NCBI RefSeq assembly: GCF_025642745.1
Contig: NZ_JANZKP010000008.1
Location: forward strand, 20,764-84,763
Direction of reading: 5' to 3'
Source of the DNA: Cellulomonas sp. RIT-PI-Y
GTDB taxonomy: Bacteria; Actinomycetota; Actinomycetes; Actinomycetales; Cellulomonadaceae
DNA: 64,000 nucleotides
In this document: positions 1 through 8,192 of the stretch, piece by piece
Layout of the letters: the number at the start of each line of letters is the position of its first letter
How positions within the stretch are numbered: position 1 is the first letter of the stretch
The notes under the pieces: model-generated
What the model was told of the DNA's origin: nothing
Seen by the model: only the letters and a program-made list of their open reading frames with translations
Databases searched by the model: none
Made by a program: the position numbers and the translations under genes

Positions 1-17
1 GGGGCGGTCGCCTCCGG

Positions 18-1781
18 TCACTCCTCGCTGGAGCCCAGGTCCGGCCCGGCCACGAAAGCGACCCGCGGTGCCGCCGTCCCGTGCAGCTCCACCAGCACGA
101 TCTCGTTCCCCTCGGCCCGCAGCAGCGGCCCGGGCACGTACATCGTCCCGGTCGGGGAGGCGGACCAGTACCGTCCGAGCAGGAACCCGTTCACCCAGAC
201 CAGCCCCTTCCCCCACCCGTCGGTGCGCAGGAAGTGATCCGCCCCGGCGACGGTGTCGAAGACGCCCCGGACCAGGACCGGCCCGGCGAGGGGCGCGTCC
301 GGGACCGGAGCGAGGCCGCCCAGCAGCTCGGGGCTCAACGAGTCCAGCCGCAACGACACCGTCAGCCAGTCGGTCAGCTCCCGGACCGCGGTGCGCGCTC
401 CGCCGATCAGCCCCTTGGGCTCCCCGATCCGGGGTCCGTAGTTGACCCGGCCCTGGTCCTCGACCAGGACGGTGAGCTCCCCCGCCCGGCGGGGCAGTGG
501 CAGCGTGCGGTCGTGCGCGGTCCGGGACAGCACCCCGACCGGTTCCCCGTCCAGCAGCACCAGCGCGCGGTCGCGGACCTCGCCCACGGTGAGGACGGCG
601 TCCTCGGCGGTGATCGTGGTGCGGTAGGCGATCAGGCCGTCCCACTGCTCGGCGTCGTCCATGGTCGGCAGCCGGTCCCAGACCCGCTGCTCCCCCAACG
701 ACCCGGCGTCCAGTGCGTCCAGCAGGGACTGTGCGGTGTCCAGTCGCACCACCAGCTCGGGGGCGGCGGGTGCGGGCTCCGGCAGTTCGTCCGGCACCGG
801 TGCGTACCGGGCGATCACCTCCCGCATCGCGTGGTACTTGGCGGTCGGCGCACCGTGCTCGGCCAGCGGGGCGTCGTAGTCGTAGCTGGTGGTGATCGGC
901 AGGTAGGTGCCCTTGTCGTTGGCACCGTTGGTGAAGCCGAAGTTCGTGCCGCCGTGGAACATGTAGAGGTTCACCGACGCGCCCTGGGCCAACAGGTCGT
1001 CCAGGTCCTGCGCGTTGGTCTCCGGCGGCGCGACGTGGTGGTGCTGGCCCCAGGAGTCGAACCAGCCGTTCCAGAACTCCATGCACATCAGCGGGCCGGT
1101 CGGCTGGTGGCGCCGGAGCAGCGCGAGCCGCTCGGTCGCCCGGGAGCCGAAGGTGATGGTGCGGTGCAGCTCCGGGAGCGACCCGCGCTGCTGCATGACG
1201 TCGTCGGCCTGGTCGCAGCTGAGCAGCGGCACCGTGATCCCGTGGCCCTGGACCAGCTTGATCAGCGCGCGCAGGTACTCGGCGTCCTCGCCGTAGGCGC
1301 CGTACTCGTTCTCCACCTGGACCGCGATCACCGGACCGCCGCGGGTGATCTGCCGGCCGGCGACCAACGGCAGATGCTGGTCGTAGTACTCCGCGATGGC
1401 GGTCAGGTAGCGCGGCTCGTGCCGCCGGACCCCGACCTCCGGGTCCGCCAGCAGCCAGCCGGGCAGCCCGCCGCCGGTCCACTCCGCGCAGATGTACGGG
1501 CCCGGCCGGACGATGGCGTACAGCCCCTCGGCGGCGACCAGGTCGAGGAACCGGCCCAGGTCGCGCTGCCCGGTCAGGTCGAACTCCCCCGGCCGCGGCG
1601 CGTGGAAGTTCCAGGCGACGTAGGTCTCGATCGTGTTCAGGCCCATCAACCGGGCCTTCCGGATCCGGTCCGCCCACTGGTCGGGGTGGATCCGGAAGTA
1701 GTGCAGCGCACCGGAGATGACCTGGAACGGCTCGCCGTCCAGCAGGAAGTCCCGCTCGCCGATCTCGAACCTGCTGCCCAT
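18..1781 (-). CDS. GH35 beta-galactosidase
   Basis: This predicted cytoplasmic beta-galactosidase (587 aa, no signal peptide) would cleave terminal beta-galactosyl residues from imported oligosaccharides. The N-terminal TIM barrel has the GH35 hallmarks: a VENEYG block with the likely acid/base Glu159 and an MEFWNGW block with the likely nucleophile Glu235. C-terminal beta domains end in a WVNG/GRYW segment typical of the family. The ATG is preceded by GAGGAG ten bases upstream. It is the last visible gene of the ABC importer operon that starts at 5051. The stop overlaps a possible GTG (19-21) that could start another gene running off the left edge. The GH35 assignment is secure; the exact sugar is inferred. 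Confidence 0.93.
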   Translation of the reverse strand: MGSRFEIGERDFLLDGEPFQVISGALHYFRIHPDQWADRIRKARLMGLNTIETYVAWNFHAPRPGEFDLTGQRDLGRFLDLVAAEGLYAIVRPGPYICAEWTGGGLPGWLLADPEVGVRRHEPRYLTAIAEYYDQHLPLVAGRQITRGGPVIAVQVENEYGAYGEDAEYLRALIKLVQGHGITVPLLSCDQADDVMQQRGSLPELHRTITFGSRATERLALLRRHQPTGPLMCMEFWNGWFDSWGQHHHVAPPETNAQDLDDLLAQGASVNLYMFHGGTNFGFTNGANDKGTYLPITTSYDYDAPLAEHGAPTAKYHAMREVIARYAPVPDELPEPAPAAPELVVRLDTAQSLLDALDAGSLGEQRVWDRLPTMDDAEQWDGLIAYRTTITAEDAVLTVGEVRDRALVLLDGEPVGVLSRTAHDRTLPLPRRAGELTVLVEDQGRVNYGPRIGEPKGLIGGARTAVRELTDWLTVSLRLDSLSPELLGGLAPVPDAPLAGPVLVRGVFDTVAGADHFLRTDGWGKGLVWVNGFLLGRYWSASPTGTMYVPGPLLRAEGNEIVLVELHGTAAPRVAFVAGPDLGSSEE

Positions 1782-1811
1782 CGGTGTCTCGCTCCTCGGT
1801 GTGGCTGGGGT

Positions 1812-1845
1812 GGGGCCGGCCGCCGTTCCCCGGGCGGCCGGCCCC
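1812..1845 (-). terminator. Intercistronic G+C hairpin after the SBP gene
   Basis: A perfect 13-bp inverted repeat with an 8-base loop lies between the solute-binding-protein gene and the GH35 gene. There is no T tract. It may be a partial terminator or an mRNA-stabilising stem that raises binding-protein expression over the downstream enzyme. Confidence 0.6.
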
Positions 1846-1859
1846 CTGGGCGTCAGCGG

Positions 1860-3164
1860 TCAGTCGACCGTGAAGCCCTGCTCGTTGCCGTAGTCGATGG
1901 TCTTCTGCTGCCAGTCGGCCAGCCCCTCGCTCAGCGTGGTGCCGGAGACGTAGGCCTGACCGACGGTGTCGTTGAAGATGCTGTTCGCGTACACCTGGTA
2001 CGGCAGGTACTGCCAGCCCTCGACCACGTCCGCGGCCGACTGGGACAGCACCTCGTTGATCTTCTGGCCGCCGAAGTAGTCGAACTCCTTGTTCAGGAAC
2101 TCGTCGGACTGCAGGTCGGCGGTGGTGGCCGGGAAGCCGCCCATCTCGATCCGGGTGGCCACGCCGTCGCCGACCGTGGCGTAGTGCAGGAAGTCGTAGG
2201 CGAGTTCCTTGTTCGCCGACGCCTCGGTCACCGACAGGCCGGAGCCGCCGTTCTCGGCGGTGGCCGAGTCCCCGGCCTCCCACTGCGGCATCGGGGCCAC
2301 CCGCCACTGCCCGGAGGCCTGCGCCACGCCGGACTCCAGGTTGCCGGGCATCCAGGCGCCGATGGTCAGGGTGGCGATCGTGCCGTTGCCCAGGCCCTGG
2401 TACCACTCGTCGGACCAGGAGCTGATCGGGGCGAGCAGGTCGTCGTCGATCAGCTGCTGCCACAGGTCGGCGAACTTCTGCGAGCCGTCGTCGCTGAAGT
2501 CCACCGTGACGTCGGTGTCGTCCACGGTGTACGGCTGACCGCCGGCCTGCCAGATCATGCTGGTGGTGAAGCCCGCGTCGCCGGTGTCGTTGGTGATGTA
2601 GACGTTCGGGTCGGCCGCGTGCAGGGCCTGCGCGGCCGCGACGTACTCGTCCCAGGTGGTCGGGATCTCGATGCCGTACTTCTCGAACACCGTGGTGTTG
2701 TAGAACAGCGCCATCGGCCCGGAGTCGGCCGGCAGACCGTAGATCCCGCCGCCGGACTGCACCGCGTTCCACGGGCCGGGGCTGAAGGTGCCGTCCAGGT
2801 CGGAGGCGCCCAGGTCGGACAGGTCGGCGAGCGCGCCGCCGAGCGCGAACTGCGGCAGCGCGTAGTACTCGATCTGCGCGATGTCCGGCACTCCGGATCC
2901 CGCGGCGACCGCGTTCTGCAGCGCGGTGTACTGGTCGTTGCCGGTCCCGGCGTTCACCACGTCGATCGTGACGTCCGGGTTCTCCGCCATGTACTGCTCG
3001 GCGATCGGCTCGACCGTGTTGTCCCAGGCCCAGACGGTCAGCGAGCCGCCGTCGGCCGAGTCGCTGGAGTCGCCGCCGGAGTCGGAGCCGCCGGAGCAGG
3101 CGGTGAGGCCGAGCGCGAGCGCGCCGACCACGGCGGCGCTGCGCCAGAGAGTGGAAAGGGTCAT
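1860..3164 (-). CDS. Sugar ABC transporter solute-binding lipoprotein
   Basis: This is an extracellular family 1 (MalE-like) sugar-binding lipoprotein of 434 aa. It has a signal peptide with lipobox LTAC (Cys23), a Ser/Gly/Asp-rich linker, and a mature part starting with the TVWAWDN pattern seen in carbohydrate binders. It is encoded directly after its two permeases (4110-5051 and 3217-4107) and before a beta-galactosidase, so a beta-galactoside or similar plant oligosaccharide is the likely ligand. No ATPase is encoded here. Such importers in actinobacteria usually share an MsiK-type ATPase encoded elsewhere. GAGAGGA precedes the ATG. Confidence 0.93.
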   Translation of the reverse strand: MTLSTLWRSAAVVGALALGLTACSGGSDSGGDSSDSADGGSLTVWAWDNTVEPIAEQYMAENPDVTIDVVNAGTGNDQYTALQNAVAAGSGVPDIAQIEYYALPQFALGGALADLSDLGASDLDGTFSPGPWNAVQSGGGIYGLPADSGPMALFYNTTVFEKYGIEIPTTWDEYVAAAQALHAADPNVYITNDTGDAGFTTSMIWQAGGQPYTVDDTDVTVDFSDDGSQKFADLWQQLIDDDLLAPISSWSDEWYQGLGNGTIATLTIGAWMPGNLESGVAQASGQWRVAPMPQWEAGDSATAENGGSGLSVTEASANKELAYDFLHYATVGDGVATRIEMGGFPATTADLQSDEFLNKEFDYFGGQKINEVLSQSAADVVEGWQYLPYQVYANSIFNDTVGQAYVSGTTLSEGLADWQQKTIDYGNEQGFTVD

Positions 3165-3216
3165 GACAGGGGTCCTCTCACATCGTTGTCAGAAAGGGGG
3201 CAGTGCGGGTGGGGTG

Positions 3217-4107
3217 TCATTCCTTGACGGACCCGGCCGCCAGGCCGGACTGCCAGTACCGCTGCAGCAGCAGGAAGGCGGCGATCAGCGGCAGGATCGT
3301 GAGCAGCGCACCGGTGATCACCAGGTTGAAGATCGCCTGGCCACCGGCGGTGGTGGCCTGCGCGTTCCACGCGTTCAGGCCGAGGGTGAGCGGATACCAG
3401 TCCGGGTCCTTGAGCATGATCAGCGGCAGGAAGTAGTTGTTCCAGGTCGCGACCATGGTGAACAGCAGCACCGTGACGATGCCGGGGCCGAGCAGCGGCA
3501 GGCTGATCTGGCCGAAGGTCCGGGCCTCGCTGGCGCCGTCGACCCGAGCGGCCTCCATCAGCTCGGTCGGGATCGCCTCTGCCGCGAAGGTCCACATCAG
3601 GTACAGCCCGAACGGGGAGATCAGCGAGGGGATGATCACCGACCACGGGGTGTTGGTGATCCCCATCTTGCTGAACATCAGGAAGGTCGGGACCGCCAGA
3701 GCGGTGCCGGGCACGGCGACCGCGCCGATCACGGTCGCGAACACCGCCTTCTTGCCCGGGAACCGGAACTTGGCCAGTCCGTAGCCGCCCAGCACGGCGA
3801 GCAGGGTGGCTCCCCCGGCGCCGACCACCACGTACAGGATCGTGTTGAGCAGCCAGCGGACGAAGATGCCGCCGGAGTAGGTGAGCGTGTCCGCGATGTT
3901 GCTGAACAGCGCGAAGTCGCCGCTGAACCACAGGCCGAACGAGTCGAAGAGCGCGTTCTGGGACTTGGTCGCGTTGATCAGCAGCCACGCCAGCGGGACC
4001 AGGCTGTAGAGCAGCACGATCGCGGTGAGCACGGTCAGCAGCGGGCTGCGCCGGGCGCGAGGCTTGTCCGGGCGGAGCTTGGGGGTGCGCAGGGCGGTGG
4101 CGCTCAT
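3217..4107 (-). CDS. Sugar ABC transporter permease (MalG type)
   Basis: This inner-membrane permease of 296 aa has about six transmembrane helices. The EAA loop EAARVDGASEARTFGQISLPLL contacts the ATPase. The start is the ATG at 4107, preceded by GGAAGGAAG and only two bases after the upstream permease stop, so the pair is translationally linked. The C-terminal sequence QRYWQSGLAAGSVKE is characteristic of MalG-like subunits. The reading frame stays open upstream of 4107, but that extension is an out-of-frame shadow of the MalF-type gene. Confidence 0.94.
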   Translation of the reverse strand: MSATALRTPKLRPDKPRARRSPLLTVLTAIVLLYSLVPLAWLLINATKSQNALFDSFGLWFSGDFALFSNIADTLTYSGGIFVRWLLNTILYVVVGAGGATLLAVLGGYGLAKFRFPGKKAVFATVIGAVAVPGTALAVPTFLMFSKMGITNTPWSVIIPSLISPFGLYLMWTFAAEAIPTELMEAARVDGASEARTFGQISLPLLGPGIVTVLLFTMVATWNNYFLPLIMLKDPDWYPLTLGLNAWNAQATTAGGQAIFNLVITGALLTILPLIAAFLLLQRYWQSGLAAGSVKE

Positions 4108-4109
4108 CG

Positions 4110-5051
4110 TCACGCTTCCTTCCGCATGCCGCGGAGCTGGACGACGTAGGCGATGACCATCGTGAGCAGGCCCATGATGATCGCCACGGTCGCCGAGTAG
4201 TTGTACTGCTGGCCGGAGAAGCCCAGCGAGTAGGCGTAGAGGTTCGGGGTGAAGGAGGTCGTGATCGCGTTGGGCGCCAGCGACTGCAGGATGCTCGGCT
4301 CGTTGAACAGCTGGAACGACCCGATGATCGAGAAGATGGTCGCGATCACCAGCGCGCCGCGGATCGCCGGGAGCTTGATCGCGGAGATGATCCGCCACTG
4401 CCCGGCGCCGTCGATCTCCGCCGCCTCGTACAGGCTGTGCGGGATGACCCGGAGCGCCGAGTAGAAGATCAGCATGTTGTAGCCGACGAACTCCCAGGTC
4501 ACGATGTTGCCGATCGAGGCCAGCACCAGGTCCGGTGACAGCGGGTTCGGCAGGCTGATCCCGAACGCGTCGTTGATGTTCCCGATCAGGCCGAACCGGG
4601 TGCCGTACATGAAGCCCCACATCAGAGTGGCGACCACGGCGGGGACCGCGTAGGGCAGGAAGATCGAGATCCGGAAGAACCCGCTGCCGTACAACCGCCC
4701 GGAGTCGATGGCCAGGGCCACCAGCAGCGCGATGCCGAGCATGATCGGCACCTGCACCACGAGGAACAGGGACACCCGCCCGGCCGCCGACCAGAGCTGC
4801 GGGTCGCTGAGCGCCCGGCTGTAGTTCTCCAGTCCGACGAACGCGTTGCCGCCGACCAGCTGCTGCCGGAACAGGCTGAGGTAGATCGAATAGGCGATCG
4901 GCGCCAGGAAGACCAGCGCGAACACGATCATGAACGGCCCGACGAACCCCCAACCGGTCCAGCGTCGGGCCACGCCGCGACGCCGGGGGCCGGGACGTGT
5001 CGAGGCCGCCACGGCGGGGTCCGCCAGGGCGGATGGGACGGTCTGCGTCAC
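4110..5051 (-). CDS. Sugar ABC transporter permease (MalF type)
   Basis: This is the first gene of the importer operon and encodes a 313-aa permease with six predicted membrane helices. Its EAA motif is EAAEIDGAGQWRIISAIKLP. I chose the GTG at 5051 because GAAGGAG lies eight bases upstream; the open frame continues to 5177 but would run through operator DNA. An Arg-rich cytoplasmic N-terminus precedes the first helix (WGFVGPFMIVFALVFLAPIA). It pairs with the MalG-type subunit at 3217-4107. A LacI-type operator (5073-5090) lies 22 bases upstream of the start, so repression by the divergent LacI protein is likely. Confidence 0.92.
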   Translation of the reverse strand: MTQTVPSALADPAVAASTRPGPRRRGVARRWTGWGFVGPFMIVFALVFLAPIAYSIYLSLFRQQLVGGNAFVGLENYSRALSDPQLWSAAGRVSLFLVVQVPIMLGIALLVALAIDSGRLYGSGFFRISIFLPYAVPAVVATLMWGFMYGTRFGLIGNINDAFGISLPNPLSPDLVLASIGNIVTWEFVGYNMLIFYSALRVIPHSLYEAAEIDGAGQWRIISAIKLPAIRGALVIATIFSIIGSFQLFNEPSILQSLAPNAITTSFTPNLYAYSLGFSGQQYNYSATVAIIMGLLTMVIAYVVQLRGMRKEA

Positions 5052-5072
5052 GTGAGCCACTCCTTCGGGGCA

Positions 5073-5090
5073 GATGTTGACGTCAACATC
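5073..5090. promoter_or_regulatory. LacI-type operator, site 1
   Basis: A perfect 18-bp palindrome, GATGTTGACGTCAACATC, lies just upstream of the permease ribosome site. The central CG and mirror symmetry fit LacI-family operators. Confidence 0.8.
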
Positions 5091-5160
5091 CGGCGCGGCG
5101 TCACGCTGCCACAGCCCGCCGAACGGCGTCAACAGCACCGCCGGGATCCACAGGTCACGA

Positions 5161-5178
5161 AATGATGACGTCACCATT
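5161..5178. promoter_or_regulatory. LacI-type operator, site 2
   Basis: AATGATGACGTCACCATT is an 18-bp palindrome with one mismatch. It shares the TGACGTCA core with sites 1 and 3 and sits in the middle of the divergent promoter region. Confidence 0.75.
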
Positions 5179-5196
5179 CGGTCGGGGACGCTCGGA

Positions 5197-5210
5197 TGGT
5201 GACGTCACCA
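5197..5210. promoter_or_regulatory. LacI-type operator, site 3 (autoregulatory)
   Basis: TGGTGACGTCACCA is a perfect 14-bp palindrome ending 16 bases before the lacI start. This position would block transcription or translation of the regulator itself. Confidence 0.78.
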
Positions 5211-5226
5211 CGGCTACCATCGCCCC

Positions 5227-6282
5227 ATGTCCACCGCCGTGCCCGAGCCGAGCGCCTCCCCGCGCCCGAAGCCCTCCATCGCCGACGTCGCCCGGGTGGC
5301 AGGGGTCTCGGCGCAGACCGTCTCCCGGGTCTCCACCGGGGCGGACAACGTCCGCCCCGCCACCCGCGACCGGGTGCTCGCCGCGATGGACCAGCTCGGG
5401 TACTCGCCCAACCACGCCGCCCGGGCCCTGCGTTCCGGCAGCTTCGGCACCATCGGGATGATCGCGCACCGACTCGCCCGCACCGGCGAGTCCCGCACCG
5501 TCGAGGCCGTGGTCGAGGCCGCGCGCGCCGAGGGGTACACCGTCAGCCTGGTCGACGTGCAGTCCCCGTCCTCCGACGAGGTGACCGAGGCCGCCGCCCG
5601 GCTCTCGCACCAGTCCATCGACGGGCTGGTGATCATCCGCGCCGAGACCGCGACCCCCACCAACCTGGCCCTGCCCCCGCGGCTGCCGGTGGTGGTCTCG
5701 GACAGCCGGTTCGCCGGACACCACCCGGCGGTGGGCGCCGACCAGGTCACCGGCACCCACCTGGCCGTCCAGCACCTGCTCGACCTCGGGCACCGCACCG
5801 TGCACCACCTGGCCGGCCCGGTCAGCTCCGCCCCCGCCGAGATCCGCGTCGAGACCTGGCGCGAGCACCTGACCGGCGCCGGACGCCCGGTGCCCGCCCC
5901 CCTGCGCGGCGACTGGTCGGCCCGCTCCGGCTACGACCAGGGCCGGCGGATCGCGGAGTCCGCCCTGCGCGAGGGCATCACCGCCGTGTTCACCGCCAAC
6001 GACGAGATGGCCGCCGGACTGATCCGTGCCCTGTCCGAGGCGGGCCTCCGGGTGCCGCAGGACGTCTCCGTGGTCGGGTTCGACGACATCCCGCTCGCCG
6101 AGTTCCTCTGGCCCCCGCTGACCACCGTCCAGCAGGACTTCCACCTGATCGGGCGGCAACTGATGGACCTGCTGCTGCGCCAGATCCGGGACCGGGAGGT
6201 GCTGGCCGACCAGCGGATCGTGGTGCCGACCCGGTTGATCGGACGGGGCAGCACCGCCGCACCGCGCGCGTCGGGGTCCTGA
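5227..6282 (+). CDS. LacI-family regulator of the galactoside importer operon
   Basis: This 351-aa LacI/GalR regulator has an N-terminal helix-turn-helix at about residues 17-37 (SIADVARVAGVSAQTVSRV), a hinge helix with NHAARALRSG, and a periplasmic-binding-protein-like effector domain with FTANDEMAAG and VVGFDDIPLA. It is divergent from the sugar importer operon, and three palindromes with a TGACGTCA core lie in the 175-base gap. It is most likely a sugar-relieved repressor of that operon and of itself. Its stop lies one base from the stop of the convergent stress-protein gene. Confidence 0.94.
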   Translation: MSTAVPEPSASPRPKPSIADVARVAGVSAQTVSRVSTGADNVRPATRDRVLAAMDQLGYSPNHAARALRSGSFGTIGMIAHRLARTGESRTVEAVVEAARAEGYTVSLVDVQSPSSDEVTEAAARLSHQSIDGLVIIRAETATPTNLALPPRLPVVVSDSRFAGHHPAVGADQVTGTHLAVQHLLDLGHRTVHHLAGPVSSAPAEIRVETWREHLTGAGRPVPAPLRGDWSARSGYDQGRRIAESALREGITAVFTANDEMAAGLIRALSEAGLRVPQDVSVVGFDDIPLAEFLWPPLTTVQQDFHLIGRQLMDLLLRQIRDREVLADQRIVVPTRLIGRGSTAAPRASGS

Positions 6283-6283
6283 C

Positions 6284-7228
6284 CTAGCGCCGCACGCTCT
6301 CCCGCTCGCCGTCGCGCTGGCTCGGCACCACCGCCATCGCGCCGACCGCACGGTGCACCGCCTCCGGGTCCCGGGTGACCAGCACCGGGCAGTGCCCGCG
6401 GTGCACCACCGCCCGGCTCACGGACCCCAGCACCAGACTCACGAACCCGCCGCGGCCCCGGGTGCCCACCACCACCAGCGCCGCGTCCGCCGACCGCCGG
6501 ACCAGCACGTCCTTGGCTCGGCCCTCGACCAGCCGGACCACCGTCCGCAGCTCCGGCCGGGTCTGGCACCACCGGCGCGCCCGGTCCGCCACCTGTGCCG
6601 CCGCGAGCCGTGCACCGTCCGCCGTGGACGGGGCTCGCAGCCCGTGCGGGCGCGGCGTCGGCGCCTGCACGGTCGGAGTCCAGGCCACCAGCACCTGCAG
6701 TTCCACCCCGAGCGTCTCCGCCGCGGACCGGCCCTCCTCCACCGCCACGAACGACGCCGGCGACCCGTCGAACCCCACCACCACGGGTGCGCGGGTCGAC
6801 CCCGTCGTCTCCGGCACCACCGCGACCGCCGTCGGCGCGTTCTGCAGCACCCCCGACGTCACCGACCCGATCAGCGGCCCGCCGCTGCGTCCGGCGCCGT
6901 GCCGCCCCAGCACGACCAGCGGTGCGTGGATCCCGCGCGCGGCCAGCACCGCCACCGGCGACCCGTGCTCCAGCACCGGCCGCACCTCGACCCCGGGGGC
7001 CGCCTCCGCCGCGAGCCGGGCACCCTCCGCGGGCACCTGCCGGACCTGCTCCAGCACCGTGTCCCCGAGCCAGGTCTCCCCCGCACCGCCGTTCGGCCGG
7101 CCCGCGAGCCCCCAGGCATGCACCACGTCCAGCGGCCGGCCCTGGACCCGGGCCCGTTCCGCCGCCCACCGCACCGCCGCCACCGCCTGCGGCGACCCGT
7201 CGTACCCGACCACGATCGCGCTGCGCAT
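6284..7228 (-). CDS. Universal stress protein, tandem UspA domains
   Basis: This cytoplasmic protein of 314 aa has two UspA domains, about residues 1-140 and 150-290. Each begins with a beta strand of the VVGYDGSP/VVGFDGSP type. Each ends with the ATP-binding loop G-x2-G-x9-G(S/T) (GRHGAGRSGGPLIGSVTSGV and GTRGRGGFVSLVLGSVSRAV). ATP-binding Usp proteins of this type act in dormancy, redox or hypoxia responses in actinobacteria. The start at 7228 has GAGGAGG five bases upstream; an upstream in-frame start (7282) lacks this. Confidence 0.92.
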   Translation of the reverse strand: MRSAIVVGYDGSPQAVAAVRWAAERARVQGRPLDVVHAWGLAGRPNGGAGETWLGDTVLEQVRQVPAEGARLAAEAAPGVEVRPVLEHGSPVAVLAARGIHAPLVVLGRHGAGRSGGPLIGSVTSGVLQNAPTAVAVVPETTGSTRAPVVVGFDGSPASFVAVEEGRSAAETLGVELQVLVAWTPTVQAPTPRPHGLRAPSTADGARLAAAQVADRARRWCQTRPELRTVVRLVEGRAKDVLVRRSADAALVVVGTRGRGGFVSLVLGSVSRAVVHRGHCPVLVTRDPEAVHRAVGAMAVVPSQRDGERESVRR

Positions 7229-7303
7229 CACGTCCTCCTCGACGTCGCCGTAGTCCAGACTGCGCCGGGATCGCGGCGACACGCCAGGGCCTTGGGTCCC
7301 GGG

Positions 7304-8095
7304 TCAACGCCCGGTCGTCGAGAAGTGCTGCAGATCCACCGGGGAGCTCCAGGCGCCGCCCCACCGCCAGCCCTGCGCCGCGAACGCCGCCACCTGCGCA
7401 TCCTGCACGACCCCCGGTTCCTGGGGGCGGTCCGCGTAGGGTGCTCCCTCCGGCGGCAGCACCACCGTGCCGCGCAGGTACGGGTTCTCCCGCGGGTTCA
7501 GGTCGACCGCCCGCCCATAGGCGTGCTCCGACCACCCCGTGCCGCCCGCCACCGGACGGCAGTTGAACGCGGAGGTGTTGTCCGCCGCCATCGACGCGTC
7601 GTCGCTGCCGCCGAACTCGTCCACCAGCCGCATCGAACGGATCGGGAAGCCCTGGTCGTACAGCGCCGCGAACACCGCGACCGCGCTGTCGGCGACCTCG
7701 GCGTGCAGGACCAGCTCCCCGGTCGCCTCCGTGCCCTCGAACGTCCAGTGCGTCACGGTCACGGACCGCAGGTCGGACACCGGCACCGGGCAGCCCGGCC
7801 GCCAGGAGCTGGTCAGCCGCGCCGCGTCGACCGGTGCCACACTCGACCGGAACCCCGTGATCACCGGCTCCCCCTCCACCGCGTGCAGATCCGGCCAGAC
7901 CAGGTCGACACTCGTGGTCACCGGAGCCGCGGTCACCAGGGGCGCGGTCACGTGGGCCTCGCCCGACGTGCCGGTGACATCCGGTGACGGGGCCGGGGAA
8001 GGCGCCGGGACGGCCGGACCGCACGCCGCCAGCACCCAGCCGGCGGCGACCACCCCGGCCACCCCGATCCCGCGTCCTCGCCCCCGACCGCGCAT
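7304..8095 (-). CDS. M15-family peptidase-like lipoprotein
   Basis: This predicted secreted lipoprotein of 263 aa has the lipobox VLAAC near residue 25, followed by a Pro/Ser-rich spacer. The C-terminal half matches the M15 (VanY-like) D-Ala-D-Ala or L-Ala-D-Glu peptidase fold: SEHAYGRAVDLN gives the metal His and Asp, and DLQHFS near the end gives another His. It probably trims peptidoglycan peptides at the cell surface. The middle region (about residues 60-150) has no recognised domain. It is followed on the same strand by the stress-protein gene after about 75 bases; whether they share a transcript is not clear. Confidence 0.82.
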   Translation of the reverse strand: MRGRGRGRGIGVAGVVAAGWVLAACGPAVPAPSPAPSPDVTGTSGEAHVTAPLVTAAPVTTSVDLVWPDLHAVEGEPVITGFRSSVAPVDAARLTSSWRPGCPVPVSDLRSVTVTHWTFEGTEATGELVLHAEVADSAVAVFAALYDQGFPIRSMRLVDEFGGSDDASMAADNTSAFNCRPVAGGTGWSEHAYGRAVDLNPRENPYLRGTVVLPPEGAPYADRPQEPGVVQDAQVAAFAAQGWRWGGAWSSPVDLQHFSTTGR

Positions 8096-8192
8096 GCCGC
8101 CACGCTAGGCCCCGCGCAGGACGCCCGCCCGGCACCGGCCTATCGTGGGTGGCTCCCGTCCGGTCCCGACCGCCGATCGAGAGGACCCGTGT

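Noticed and set aside
1..21. Possible GTG start (19-21) of another leftward gene overlapping the GH35 stop
   Set aside because: Only seven codons are visible and the ribosome site is too close; the overlap is suggestive but cannot be supported.
81..3227. Long plus-strand open frame opposite the GH35 and binding-protein genes
   Set aside because: Its Gly/Arg/Val/Gln-rich translation has no domain and mirrors real genes on the other strand; it is a G+C-driven shadow.
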